Source: UBA961 sp014191195 (GTDB taxonomy: Bacteria; Bacteroidota; Ignavibacteria; Kapaibacteriales; UBA961). Taken from it: a stretch of DNA of 64,000 nucleotides. Positions 52,416-64,000 of the stretch are shown in pieces. The stretch's first letter is position 1, and each line of letters opens with the position of its first letter. The notes below the pieces were generated by a model that saw only the letters and a list, made by a program, of their open reading frames with translations, made no database searches and was not told where the DNA came from. A program made the position numbers and the translations under genes. The stretch is from positions 1,674,001-1,738,000 of the forward strand of contig OZ123195.1 in the NCBI GenBank assembly GCA_964204605.1, in the 5' to 3' direction.

Positions 52416-53636
52416 ATGTCGATAGAAGCAAAATCTGCAGATCTCTCTGCATTAAAGATAAATCGTGATATAAAAACATCGTCAAATGGTAATAAAAAAT
52501 ATATCTATATCGGATTATTTCTTTTGATCATGATTGGCTTTTGGTATGTAAGGCAAAACACTGCAATCAGAGTAAAAACCATACAAATAATCGAAAGTTC
52601 TGGTTTAGGACAAGATGCTGTATTGACTGGACAAGGTTATGTAGTGGCCCAAGTAAAAGCTGCAATTTCCTCTAAAGCCACAGGCCGACTACAAGAACTT
52701 TTTGTTATTGAAGGTGATAAAGTAAAAAAAGGGATGATAATTGGACGCATTGAAAGCAATGATGTTCAGGCTAATTTGAATCAACAAAAAGCTCAAATAG
52801 CTGTTCTTAATGCTTCTGTTGCAAATGCACAAGCAGAATTAGAAGATGCACATTCTGCTTATTTAAGACAACAATCTTTATTGCAGAATAAAGTTGGAAC
52901 TCAATCAGAATTTGATGCCTCACAAGGAAGATGGAAAAGAGCCTTGGCTCAAGTTTCTGTTGCACAAGCCCAAATTAATGTCCAACAAGCTGCTATTGCT
53001 TCTGCCCAAGTATTGGTAGAAAACACAGTAATCAGGGCTCCTTTCGATGGTACAGTGTTAAGCAAAAATGCAAATGTTGGAGAAGTTATTACTGCACTTG
53101 GTGCAGCTGCTGGCGCTAGAGGGGCTGTAGTTACTTTAGCGAATATGAGTTCACTTGAAGTAGAAGCTGATGTATCAGAATCTTCATTATCTAAGATATT
53201 ACCAAATATGCCTGTTGAAATTTCTGTAAGTGCAATTGCAGATAAAAAATACAAAGGATATGTAAATAAAATTATTCCTACAGCAGATAGAGGTAAAGGT
53301 ACCGTTCAAATAAAAATTCGTTTTAATGAGATTGATGAAAGAGTATTACCAGAAATGGGTGCAAAAGTTAATTTTTTAAGACAAAACATTGCAAATGAAG
53401 TACAAGAACCTGCTAAAATATTAATCCCTACTTCTTCAATTCTTACTGTAAATGGAAAAAAGACAGTATTTATTGTAGGTGCTGGGTCTAAGGCGTCTGA
53501 ACAGATAATTAAAACAGGAGCAATTTTTGGTGAGTTTACAGAAGTAAAACAAGGATTATCGCCTGGTACAAGTTTAATAATATCTCCTATAGAAAAATTA
53601 TCATCGGGTTCTTCAATCACAATTGAAAAAGAATAA
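52416..53636 (+). CDS. MacA-like periplasmic adaptor (efflux RND/ABC adaptor)
   Basis: Start is ATG 52416; a TTG in frame lies 9 nt earlier. The product (406 aa) has a short cytoplasmic tail, one membrane helix (about 27-45), a lipoyl/barrel-sandwich half (GYVVAQVKAAISSKATGRLQELFV), an alpha-helical hairpin (100-190), and the second half with VIRAPFDGTVLSKNANVGEVI. It should link the ABC exporter encoded next to an outer-membrane channel. Confidence 0.9.
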   Translation: MSIEAKSADLSALKINRDIKTSSNGNKKYIYIGLFLLIMIGFWYVRQNTAIRVKTIQIIESSGLGQDAVLTGQGYVVAQVKAAISSKATGRLQELFVIEGDKVKKGMIIGRIESNDVQANLNQQKAQIAVLNASVANAQAELEDAHSAYLRQQSLLQNKVGTQSEFDASQGRWKRALAQVSVAQAQINVQQAAIASAQVLVENTVIRAPFDGTVLSKNANVGEVITALGAAAGARGAVVTLANMSSLEVEADVSESSLSKILPNMPVEISVSAIADKKYKGYVNKIIPTADRGKGTVQIKIRFNEIDERVLPEMGAKVNFLRQNIANEVQEPAKILIPTSSILTVNGKKTVFIVGAGSKASEQIIKTGAIFGEFTEVKQGLSPGTSLIISPIEKLSSGSSITIEKE

Positions 53637-53654
53637 ATCCAAACGGAGTTTTAT

Positions 53655-54344
53655 ATGTCTTCTATAATAAGTATTTCTAATCTGACAAAAGTATATCAAA
53701 GAGATAAACAAGAAATACGGGTTTTGAACAATTTATCCTTAGAAATTGAGAAAGGGGATTTTGTTGCTTTGATGGGACCATCTGGCTCTGGAAAAACAAC
53801 ATTGTTAAATATTATTGCTGGAATCGATAAGCCAAGTTCAGGAAATATTGTTGTTGCAGATACCAATATTGCCACTTTAAGTGAAACAGAACTTGCCAAG
53901 TGGCGATCTAGACATATTGGCTTTATTTTTCAGTTCTACAATCTAATTCCTGTATTAACAGCATATGAAAATGTAGAATTACCTTTGATGCTAACACCAT
54001 TAAGTAAATCTGAAAGAAAAAATCAAGTAGAATTAGCACTTAATGTAGTTGGCCTTGGCGATAGAATACATCACTATCCCAAGCAATTATCCGGTGGCCA
54101 AGAACAAAGAGTTGCAATTGCACGTGCGATTGCAAGTGATCCAGACATTTTTGTAGCAGATGAGCCAACTGGAGATTTAGACAGGGTTTCTGCAGAAGAG
54201 ATTTTAACTCTTTTAGATCGATTAAATAAAGAATTCGGAAAAACAATCGTGATGGTAACTCATGATCCATATGCGGCTAAAAAAGCCCATACAACTCATC
54301 ACTTAGAAAAGGGAGACCTTTTACAAGAGGTATCAAAGTTATGA
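53655..54344 (+). CDS. MacB/LolD-type ABC transporter ATPase
   Basis: A 229-aa nucleotide-binding protein: Walker A MGPSGSGKTTLL, signature LSGGQEQRVAIARAI, Walker B DIFVADEPTGDLD, and the H-loop VTHDP. It is followed with a 4-nt overlap by the permease. A GGAG site precedes the start. Confidence 0.95.
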   Translation: MSSIISISNLTKVYQRDKQEIRVLNNLSLEIEKGDFVALMGPSGSGKTTLLNIIAGIDKPSSGNIVVADTNIATLSETELAKWRSRHIGFIFQFYNLIPVLTAYENVELPLMLTPLSKSERKNQVELALNVVGLGDRIHHYPKQLSGGQEQRVAIARAIASDPDIFVADEPTGDLDRVSAEEILTLLDRLNKEFGKTIVMVTHDPYAAKKAHTTHHLEKGDLLQEVSKL

Positions 54345-55501
54345 GCATGTTAAAACTAATTGCTAAAAATTCATTTCGGCATACATTAAGAGTAATATTA
54401 ACCATTATAGGCATATCTATTGCAGTGCTAGCTTTTGGCCTACTAAGAACAGTAGTTACGGCTTGGAGTGCTGGTGTAGCTGCTTCATCACCAAATAGAT
54501 TGGTTACACGTCAGGCAATTTCTTTTATTTTTACTCTTCCTTATGCCTATAAAGATAAAATTGCAACAATTCCTGGAATAGATCAGGTTAGCTATTTTAA
54601 TTGGTTTGGAGGTACATATATCGATAAAAATCAATTTTTTGCTAGAGTTGCATGTGACCCAGAAACACTGTTTAAAGTATATCCAGAATATCAATTATCA
54701 CCTAATGAAAAAACAAAATTTTTGTCTGAAAGAAATGCTTGTATTGTAGGAATCGAGACGGCAAAACGCTATAATTTAAAGATTGGTGATATCATGAATA
54801 TCGATGGAGATATCTACCCTGGAAAATGGCAATTTGTTGTCCGAGGTATTTATACTCCCAGAACCAAAAGTGATGATGCCACACAAATGTTTTTTCATTG
54901 GAATTATTTAAATGAAAGAATGAAAACTGATTATCCTAATAGATCAGATGAAATTGGTTGGTATGTAGTCAAAATCAAAGATGCTGGTGCATCAGCCACC
55001 ATATCTCAAAAAATAGATAATCTATTTAAGAATTCAAGAGCAGAAACTAAAAGCGAAACTGAGGGGCAATTTCAACAAGGTTTTGTAGCTTCTTCCGGTG
55101 CAATTATTGGGGCAATAAATATCATGTCTTATTTAATTATCGGTATTATTTTATTGGTTTTATGTAATACTATGATTATGACTGCACGAGAAAGGACAAG
55201 AGAATATGCAGTATTAAAAACTTTAGGTTTTACTGGAAAACACCTATTTACTTTTATTGCTGGAGAAGCCTTAATTATTTCATTTATTGGCGCATTAATT
55301 GGTCTCAGTTTATTAATTCCAATTGTACAAGGATTTGAGTCTTTTTTACCAAAAGGTTGGTTCCCAGTATTTAATATAGAAAACTCAACATATATAATGG
55401 CAGGAAGCTCAGCATTATTGGTTGGAATTATTGCCTCTATCGTACCAATTTATAGAGCTTTGAATACACGTATTGTAGATGGTTTACGATTTAACGGATA
55501 A
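54341..55501 (+). CDS. FtsX/MacB-type ABC transporter permease 1
   Basis: A 386-aa permease: an N-terminal membrane helix (RVILTIIGISIAVLAFGLLRTVV), a periplasmic domain of about 220 residues, and three C-terminal helices with the family motif RTREYAVLKTLGFTGKHLF. It forms an operon with the adaptor, the ATPase and the second permease. Confidence 0.9.
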   Translation: MSMLKLIAKNSFRHTLRVILTIIGISIAVLAFGLLRTVVTAWSAGVAASSPNRLVTRQAISFIFTLPYAYKDKIATIPGIDQVSYFNWFGGTYIDKNQFFARVACDPETLFKVYPEYQLSPNEKTKFLSERNACIVGIETAKRYNLKIGDIMNIDGDIYPGKWQFVVRGIYTPRTKSDDATQMFFHWNYLNERMKTDYPNRSDEIGWYVVKIKDAGASATISQKIDNLFKNSRAETKSETEGQFQQGFVASSGAIIGAINIMSYLIIGIILLVLCNTMIMTARERTREYAVLKTLGFTGKHLFTFIAGEALIISFIGALIGLSLLIPIVQGFESFLPKGWFPVFNIENSTYIMAGSSALLVGIIASIVPIYRALNTRIVDGLRFNG

Positions 55502-55502
55502 T

Positions 55503-56669
55503 ATGATGAATATACCCTTATACTATATATGGAAAAATTTCCTAGCCAGAAAACTGACAACAGGAATTACAATTGCTGGGATTGCATTAGTTGTATTTGT
55601 TTTTGCCGCTGTTTTAATGATGGCAGATGGGATTCAGCAAACTTTATCTTCTACTGGTTCAAATGACAATGTAGTGATTACTAGAAAATCTTCTTCTGGA
55701 GAGATTACAAGTATTATTGATAGGGCAACAGCTGATTTAATTTCTACTATGCCAATGATACAAAAAGATGAAAAAGGCAAACCTTTATTGACAAGTGATG
55801 CGGTTACAATTATAAATGCACCAAAAAAAGATGGCGGAGGATTAAGTAATTTAGCTGTTAGAGGTGTATCAGAAAATGCATTAAAAATTAGAAATAAGAT
55901 TACAATAATCAGTGGCAGGATGTTTACTTTTGGTGCTAGAGAATTAATAGTTGGAAAAGCTATAGAAGAGAGATTTTCTAATATTGCAATTGGAAACACC
56001 ATTAAATTTGCTGGTGATAATTGGGTAATTGTAGGGATTATGGATGCTGAGAAATCTGCATTTGAATCCGAACTATGGTGCGATGCAAATCAATTGATAC
56101 AGGCCTTTAACAGAGTAGATTATTCAACGCTTACTTTTAGGATTTCTGATAATGCCAATATTGAACAATTAAAAGCATTATTTGCTGGAGATAAGCGCTT
56201 AAATCAATATGAGCCAGAAAACGAAAGAAAATATTTCGAGAAACAATCTGAAGCAATGCGATTATTTATACAAATATTAGGCATAACTATTACGGTAATA
56301 TTTAGTGTTGGTGCTATGATTGGCGCGATGATTACAATGTATGCCGCTGTAGCAAATCGCACAACAGAAATAGGAACTTTAAGAGCATTAGGTTTCCAAA
56401 GAATGTCTATACTTATTGCTTTTTTAGTTGAATCTCTGATTACAGCTTTTATTGGAGGATTTATTGGGATTGGTTTGGCTTCTATTCTTCAGTTTTATTC
56501 TATATCAACATTAAATTTTGGGTCATTTTCTGAACTGTCTTTTAGTTTTGCATTAACTTCAAATGTAATCCAAGGTGCGCTTACTTTTACAGGAATTATG
56601 GGTTTTATTGGTGGATTTTTACCAGCTGTTAAAGCATCTAGAATGTCTATTCTATCGGCTTTACGGTAG
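55503..56669 (+). CDS. FtsX/MacB-type ABC transporter permease 2
   Basis: Start is ATG 55503 (a second ATG follows directly); the frame opens earlier inside the previous gene. The product (388 aa) has the same layout as permease 1, with TEIGTLRALGFQRMSIL and four helices in all. Two separate permeases with one ATPase would make a heterodimeric exporter. Confidence 0.9.
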   Translation: MMNIPLYYIWKNFLARKLTTGITIAGIALVVFVFAAVLMMADGIQQTLSSTGSNDNVVITRKSSSGEITSIIDRATADLISTMPMIQKDEKGKPLLTSDAVTIINAPKKDGGGLSNLAVRGVSENALKIRNKITIISGRMFTFGARELIVGKAIEERFSNIAIGNTIKFAGDNWVIVGIMDAEKSAFESELWCDANQLIQAFNRVDYSTLTFRISDNANIEQLKALFAGDKRLNQYEPENERKYFEKQSEAMRLFIQILGITITVIFSVGAMIGAMITMYAAVANRTTEIGTLRALGFQRMSILIAFLVESLITAFIGGFIGIGLASILQFYSISTLNFGSFSELSFSFALTSNVIQGALTFTGIMGFIGGFLPAVKASRMSILSALR

Positions 56670-56710
56670 TGTATTATCATCAAGATTTATCCAATCTAAT
56701 AGCTCCATAT

Positions 56711-57415
56711 TTATTGTTTGGAATTCATTCCTGATATTTCATAACTACGTTCATAAGAGAATGCTTGTCTATTTTTTGGATAATTAACTGGATCCATCCA
56801 TGGATAAATTCTTATTGTAGTTGGTGTAGAACCATCTCGATGTTTAGACTTAGAAATAAAGAACTTTTTACTTAGATTTTTATATCCTTTATCTAGTCCA
56901 TATTTCATATTAATCAAAACTATTGCGGGGCCGAAAGGTGAAAATAAATCATTATCAGTAAGAACTTGAGAACCTTCATAGGATTGTATCTGATATAATC
57001 CAGTTTCAATGGTTTCTTTGACATTATTAGTATCACCATTTTCAGCTATTCTACGAATAAATTGTATCTCAGCATTTGAATCATCAAGGATAGTAAGTGC
57101 TATTTCATCAGTTTTGGAAGTAGCTGAACCAAATATCAAACTTGAACCTGCTTTTAACTTATCGATTGGTACCCTATCGTAAATTTTCCCTTTGTCATCT
57201 TCATCTAATGAATGTTTTAACATATTCCCAGATATATGGCCACTATCAAGCTGCGACATGTAATTAACTAGCTTAGATTGTAAATCATCTGAAGCGTTTG
57301 AACTTACACTTTTTTGCTTATCTTCTCTTGTAAAGAAATATGCAATCAAGGATATAAAAATTAACCAAATAAACCAGTTTTTATATACCTGAGAAGTATT
57401 ACTATTTTTAGCCAT
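56711..57415 (-). CDS. Membrane-anchored protein of unknown function
   Basis: A 234-aa protein with one N-terminal membrane helix (about 12-28, NWFIWLIFISLIAYFF) and a periplasmic remainder of mixed secondary structure (YDRVPIDKLKAGSSLIFGSATS, ETIETGLYQIQSYEG). I do not recognise a family. It runs convergent to the ABC operon. Confidence 0.55.
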   Translation of the reverse strand: MAKNSNTSQVYKNWFIWLIFISLIAYFFTREDKQKSVSSNASDDLQSKLVNYMSQLDSGHISGNMLKHSLDEDDKGKIYDRVPIDKLKAGSSLIFGSATSKTDEIALTILDDSNAEIQFIRRIAENGDTNNVKETIETGLYQIQSYEGSQVLTDNDLFSPFGPAIVLINMKYGLDKGYKNLSKKFFISKSKHRDGSTPTTIRIYPWMDPVNYPKNRQAFSYERSYEISGMNSKQ

Positions 57416-57549
57416 ATATCACCATAAAACAAAATAATACATCCACACGATTTCATGTAGAATAATAAAAAAGCTTTAATTGTGGTGAATATTTAAAGAC
57501 AATCTTTGATGCAAATTAGAAATATTAATCTAATAAAAAAATATCTCTC

Positions 57550-58488
57550 TTACTTTTTTATTTTGTTACTTTTTTCAATGATCTGATCGAATATTCTTTT
57601 TTGTATTGATATATCGTTGTCAGTTATATTATTTCTACCTTGAAGTCTTGTCATTACATGAATATTTGAAATTATCATGTATAATTCTTTAGAATTGATT
57701 GAATTAATTTCAATTCCGTTATAGATTAAAATTGCACTTATTCTATCTGCAACTTCATCATACTTAGATTTATATATTGACAAATCAGTTTGTGTTGGTA
57801 AAACAATTCCATCTTCAAGTTCTTTTCTAACTACAGTAACGATATCTAGCAATTCTTGTAATGTTTCTTGTGGACGATAACGATACCAATGTTTTCTTTC
57901 TAATTCAGAATCAAAGTCAACAGAAGTATAGCCAATCATTGGACCAACAATGCCAGCTAAGGACAATATTTTATTGGAAGGAATAATAATAGGATCAATC
58001 AATATAATTTGATGTGGAGGAACTTGAGATAGAGAATTTTCATATAATAAATTTATTATTAAGGGGCAACCAGTTGATGATCCAATGAAACTAATATTTG
58101 TATAACCTGCTTGAACAAGTTTTTTATATTCATTTAGAATAGATGCTTGCCAATCTCTCCAAGTAGAATTTTTAAAATCTTGATATGTCCTGCCATGTCC
58201 ACCTAATAATACTTGAGATATAAGAACTCCAGATTTTACAGAATCTGCATACTTTCTTAGTTCATCCCATTCAAATGTAGAAGCAGAATATCCATGAGCA
58301 GCGATAAGAACGGGCATATTTTTTTCTTTATCACTTGGATTTGGTTTGTATGCAGAAACTAAAAAAAGTTCTGGTTGATATAATGATGGATCAAACAATA
58401 CATTTCCGTCAAGATCTTGATCTGTAATGGAAGGCGAATTATTACAAGAAAGGATACACAATGAAATCAAAAGTATAAGTATTTTCAT
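57550..58488 (-). CDS. Alpha/beta-hydrolase lipoprotein
   Basis: Start is set at ATG 58488, giving MKILILLISLCILSCNN with a lipobox cysteine; an in-frame ATG at 58503 is an alternative. The fold is an alpha/beta hydrolase: VLIAAHGYSASTFEWDELRKY, the nucleophile elbow FIGSSTGCPL (serine in GSSTG), and HQIILIDPIIIP. Substrate unknown. It overlaps the upstream gene by 4 nt. Confidence 0.75.
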   Translation of the reverse strand: MKILILLISLCILSCNNSPSITDQDLDGNVLFDPSLYQPELFLVSAYKPNPSDKEKNMPVLIAAHGYSASTFEWDELRKYADSVKSGVLISQVLLGGHGRTYQDFKNSTWRDWQASILNEYKKLVQAGYTNISFIGSSTGCPLIINLLYENSLSQVPPHQIILIDPIIIPSNKILSLAGIVGPMIGYTSVDFDSELERKHWYRYRPQETLQELLDIVTVVRKELEDGIVLPTQTDLSIYKSKYDEVADRISAILIYNGIEINSINSKELYMIISNIHVMTRLQGRNNITDNDISIQKRIFDQIIEKSNKIKK

Positions 58489-59024
58489 TTTAATATATTC
58501 CACATAACAATGAAATTGAAATACAATGGGTATACCGTTCCAACACCTGTAGTCCCATCACTTGTAATAATATTATAACCAAGCGAAACTTGAGTTTTTA
58601 GAGGTTTAATAGGAGTATAGGAAAAACCTAAGTCAATGGAGGTTAATGGCATAGTATTATCTATATCATCAAATAGTGGAGATTGATAATCAGCTATAAT
58701 AAAGCCAGCATTCAATTTAATGAAAGGATTTAGAATAGCTTTCTCTAAGAAAGTATACGAAGTATGAAAAAGGAAATTATCTTGTTTTAGAGCATTAGAA
58801 TTAAATGCAGATCCAAATCTACTAGTAATATAGGAAAATCCTGAATGAAACTTATTACCAAGAAATGCAGATGAACTATACTCTGCAATAATTCCATTTT
58901 CATAATATAATGCATGTGTTTTTTGAAGTTTTATACCAAAAGACAATTGAGATTCATTTGCTATTGAAGTTATATTTATCGTAATCAAATATAATATTGT
59001 CAGCAATAAAGAATAGAGTAACAT
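58485..59024 (-). CDS. Putative outer-membrane beta-barrel protein
   Basis: A 179-aa protein with a signal peptide (LYSLLLTILYLITINITSIA) and alternating hydrophobic/polar strands ending in FNFIVMWNILK, consistent with a small beta barrel or a barrel fragment. Translationally coupled to the hydrolase lipoprotein downstream, suggesting a joint envelope function. No family recognised. Confidence 0.6.
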   Translation of the reverse strand: MLLYSLLLTILYLITINITSIANESQLSFGIKLQKTHALYYENGIIAEYSSSAFLGNKFHSGFSYITSRFGSAFNSNALKQDNFLFHTSYTFLEKAILNPFIKLNAGFIIADYQSPLFDDIDNTMPLTSIDLGFSYTPIKPLKTQVSLGYNIITSDGTTGVGTVYPLYFNFIVMWNILK

Positions 59025-59080
59025 ATAATTTCTTTCCTGAGTAGTATTTTATAGATATTTCAAACAGAATTTTTTAGTAT

Positions 59081-59119
59081 AAAAACAACAAAAGCCTATA
59101 TGTTTCGGGCATATAGGCT
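59081..59119 (-). terminator. Rho-independent terminator of the rRNA operon
   Basis: On the minus strand a perfect 10-bp stem (AGCCTATATG / CATATAGGCT) with a 7-nt loop is followed by TTTGTTGTTTTT. It lies just past the 5S rRNA. Confidence 0.9.
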
Positions 59120-59135
59120 AATGATAAAGAATAAA

Positions 59136-59249
<114 letters not shown>

Positions 59250-59486
59250 TAATAAACACGATATAAGTAAGAGCATCATAAAACAAATGCTGTTTTATCT
59301 ATCTCATCACCCGAGTCATAAAGAGGCGCATGCGCATTCATGAGAACGAATCAATTTTGAAGTACTTTCTTCCAAAGGAAGAGAGCAGTAAAAAGCGAAC
59401 CTCTAAAGGGGGCTTAGACATTGTTACAGAATCTTTAAGGGATTCTGAGAGTCCATCACCTTTTGCAAGTGTGAAGGATCAATGTT
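59250..59486. other. Spacer between 23S and 5S rRNA
   Basis: No gene seen. It contains a perfect GCGCATGCGC palindrome (59326-59335) and sequences likely involved in rRNA processing stems. Confidence 0.6.
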
Positions 59487-62258
<2,772 letters not shown>

Positions 62259-62586
62259 AAAGTCCTTTACAGGTTCTGCTTTTTCTTTCGTGTTGAATAT
62301 GTAGTATATTACTATACTATCTCTCATACGCACGCTGCTTCTTCATGACTCGAGTATAAGTACTCTCTATCTATAAAAAAACGGCTCTTTGTTTTATTGT
62401 CAATTACTATTGACGCTCAATACTTAATTATTGCTCGTGTTTATATGTCTAGTTCATTTCTGTGCCTCCTATAACCACGTCTTGCGCGCCGGCTATATCA
62501 ACACATCATCTCAATTGTCAATGTACTACTACTTTGCTCGTCTACCTAGTACTACTATCGTAGTAATCATATCAATTTCTTTCTTG
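62259..62586. other. Spacer between tRNA-Ala and 23S rRNA
   Basis: About 330 nt without a gene. Probably holds the 5' half of the 23S processing stem; no antiterminator box was recognised. Confidence 0.6.
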
Positions 62587-62659
62587 TGGACCCAAACGGG
62601 ATCGAACCGATGACCTCCTGAATGCAAATCAGGCGCTCTCCCAGCTGAGCTATGGGCCC
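62587..62659 (-). tRNA. tRNA-Ala (anticodon TGC)
   Basis: On the minus strand GGGCCCA pairs with TGGGTCC as acceptor stem; D loop AGCTCAGCTGGGAGAG, anticodon loop with TTTGCAT, and GGTTCGATCC T loop. CCA is not encoded. Confidence 0.95.
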
Positions 62660-62686
62660 CTCTCTCTACTCTTCCAGAGTAATTCT

Positions 62687-64000
<1,314 letters not shown>

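Overview
The window is AT-rich chromosomal DNA from a bacterium of the Bacteroidota/FCB assemblage (Bacteroidota, Ignavibacteriota, Kapaibacteriota). The evidence is about eight secreted proteins with type IX secretion (T9SS type A) C-terminal sorting tails, Bacteroidota-style promoters (TTTG about 20 nt before TAnnTTTG), DUF4199 and FISUMP proteins, and the short N-terminus typical of FCB YebC proteins. The exact phylum cannot be fixed by eye; the 16S fragment at the right end would settle it.

Left part (1-5.1 kb): an accessory stretch. It holds the C-terminal end of a pectate-lyase-like T9SS cargo, two small membrane proteins (DUF4234 and DUF2752), a frameshifted FISUMP gene, a chimeric MazE/AbrB-PH-domain gene behind two tandem palindromes, a lipoprotein, and a YgjP-like metallopeptidase. 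From 5.1 to 14.1 kb the minus strand carries a 1368-aa Ig-repeat T9SS protein, a heparinase II/III-like T9SS protein, a DUF4199 protein and a CrtISO-like FAD oxidoreductase. YebC, MenA and an MFS transporter follow on the plus strand.

From 17.2 to 24.6 kb lies a same-strand cluster: a secreted multicopper oxidase, a thioredoxin-fold protein, an unknown T9SS cargo, a YHYH-domain protein, a HupE/UreJ membrane protein, a double-DUF1566 T9SS cargo and a YhcH-family protein. The tight spacing and shared export signals suggest a metal- or redox-related cell-surface module. This is the best candidate in the window for an undescribed system made of proteins.

Housekeeping genes follow. They are queA, the B12-dependent ribonucleotide reductase nrdJ with a long leader that can form several hairpins, a peptidase/TolB-propeller/Omp85-barrel protein, a CapA-like lipoprotein, fbp, ruvB, a glutathione peroxidase, and a ribosomal operon (a 57-aa unknown, rpmE, rpsR) behind a strong promoter overlapped by palindromes. 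Then come dut, an ATP-grasp protein, rplU-rpmA, coaX, a 3-hydroxyanthranilate dioxygenase, a bifunctional Rel/Spo enzyme, a short-chain NAD(P)-binding protein and a thioesterase.

From 46.7 kb the plus strand has an unknown membrane-anchored protein, a BNR-repeat T9SS protein, an exonuclease-UvrC-N fusion, mreC-mreD and a MacAB-like exporter. Three minus-strand genes follow (unknown, alpha/beta-hydrolase lipoprotein, outer-membrane-like protein). The right end is an rRNA operon on the minus strand, in the order 16S (partial), tRNA-Ile(GAT), tRNA-Ala(TGC), 23S, 5S, terminator. No CRISPR array, prophage or insertion sequence was seen.
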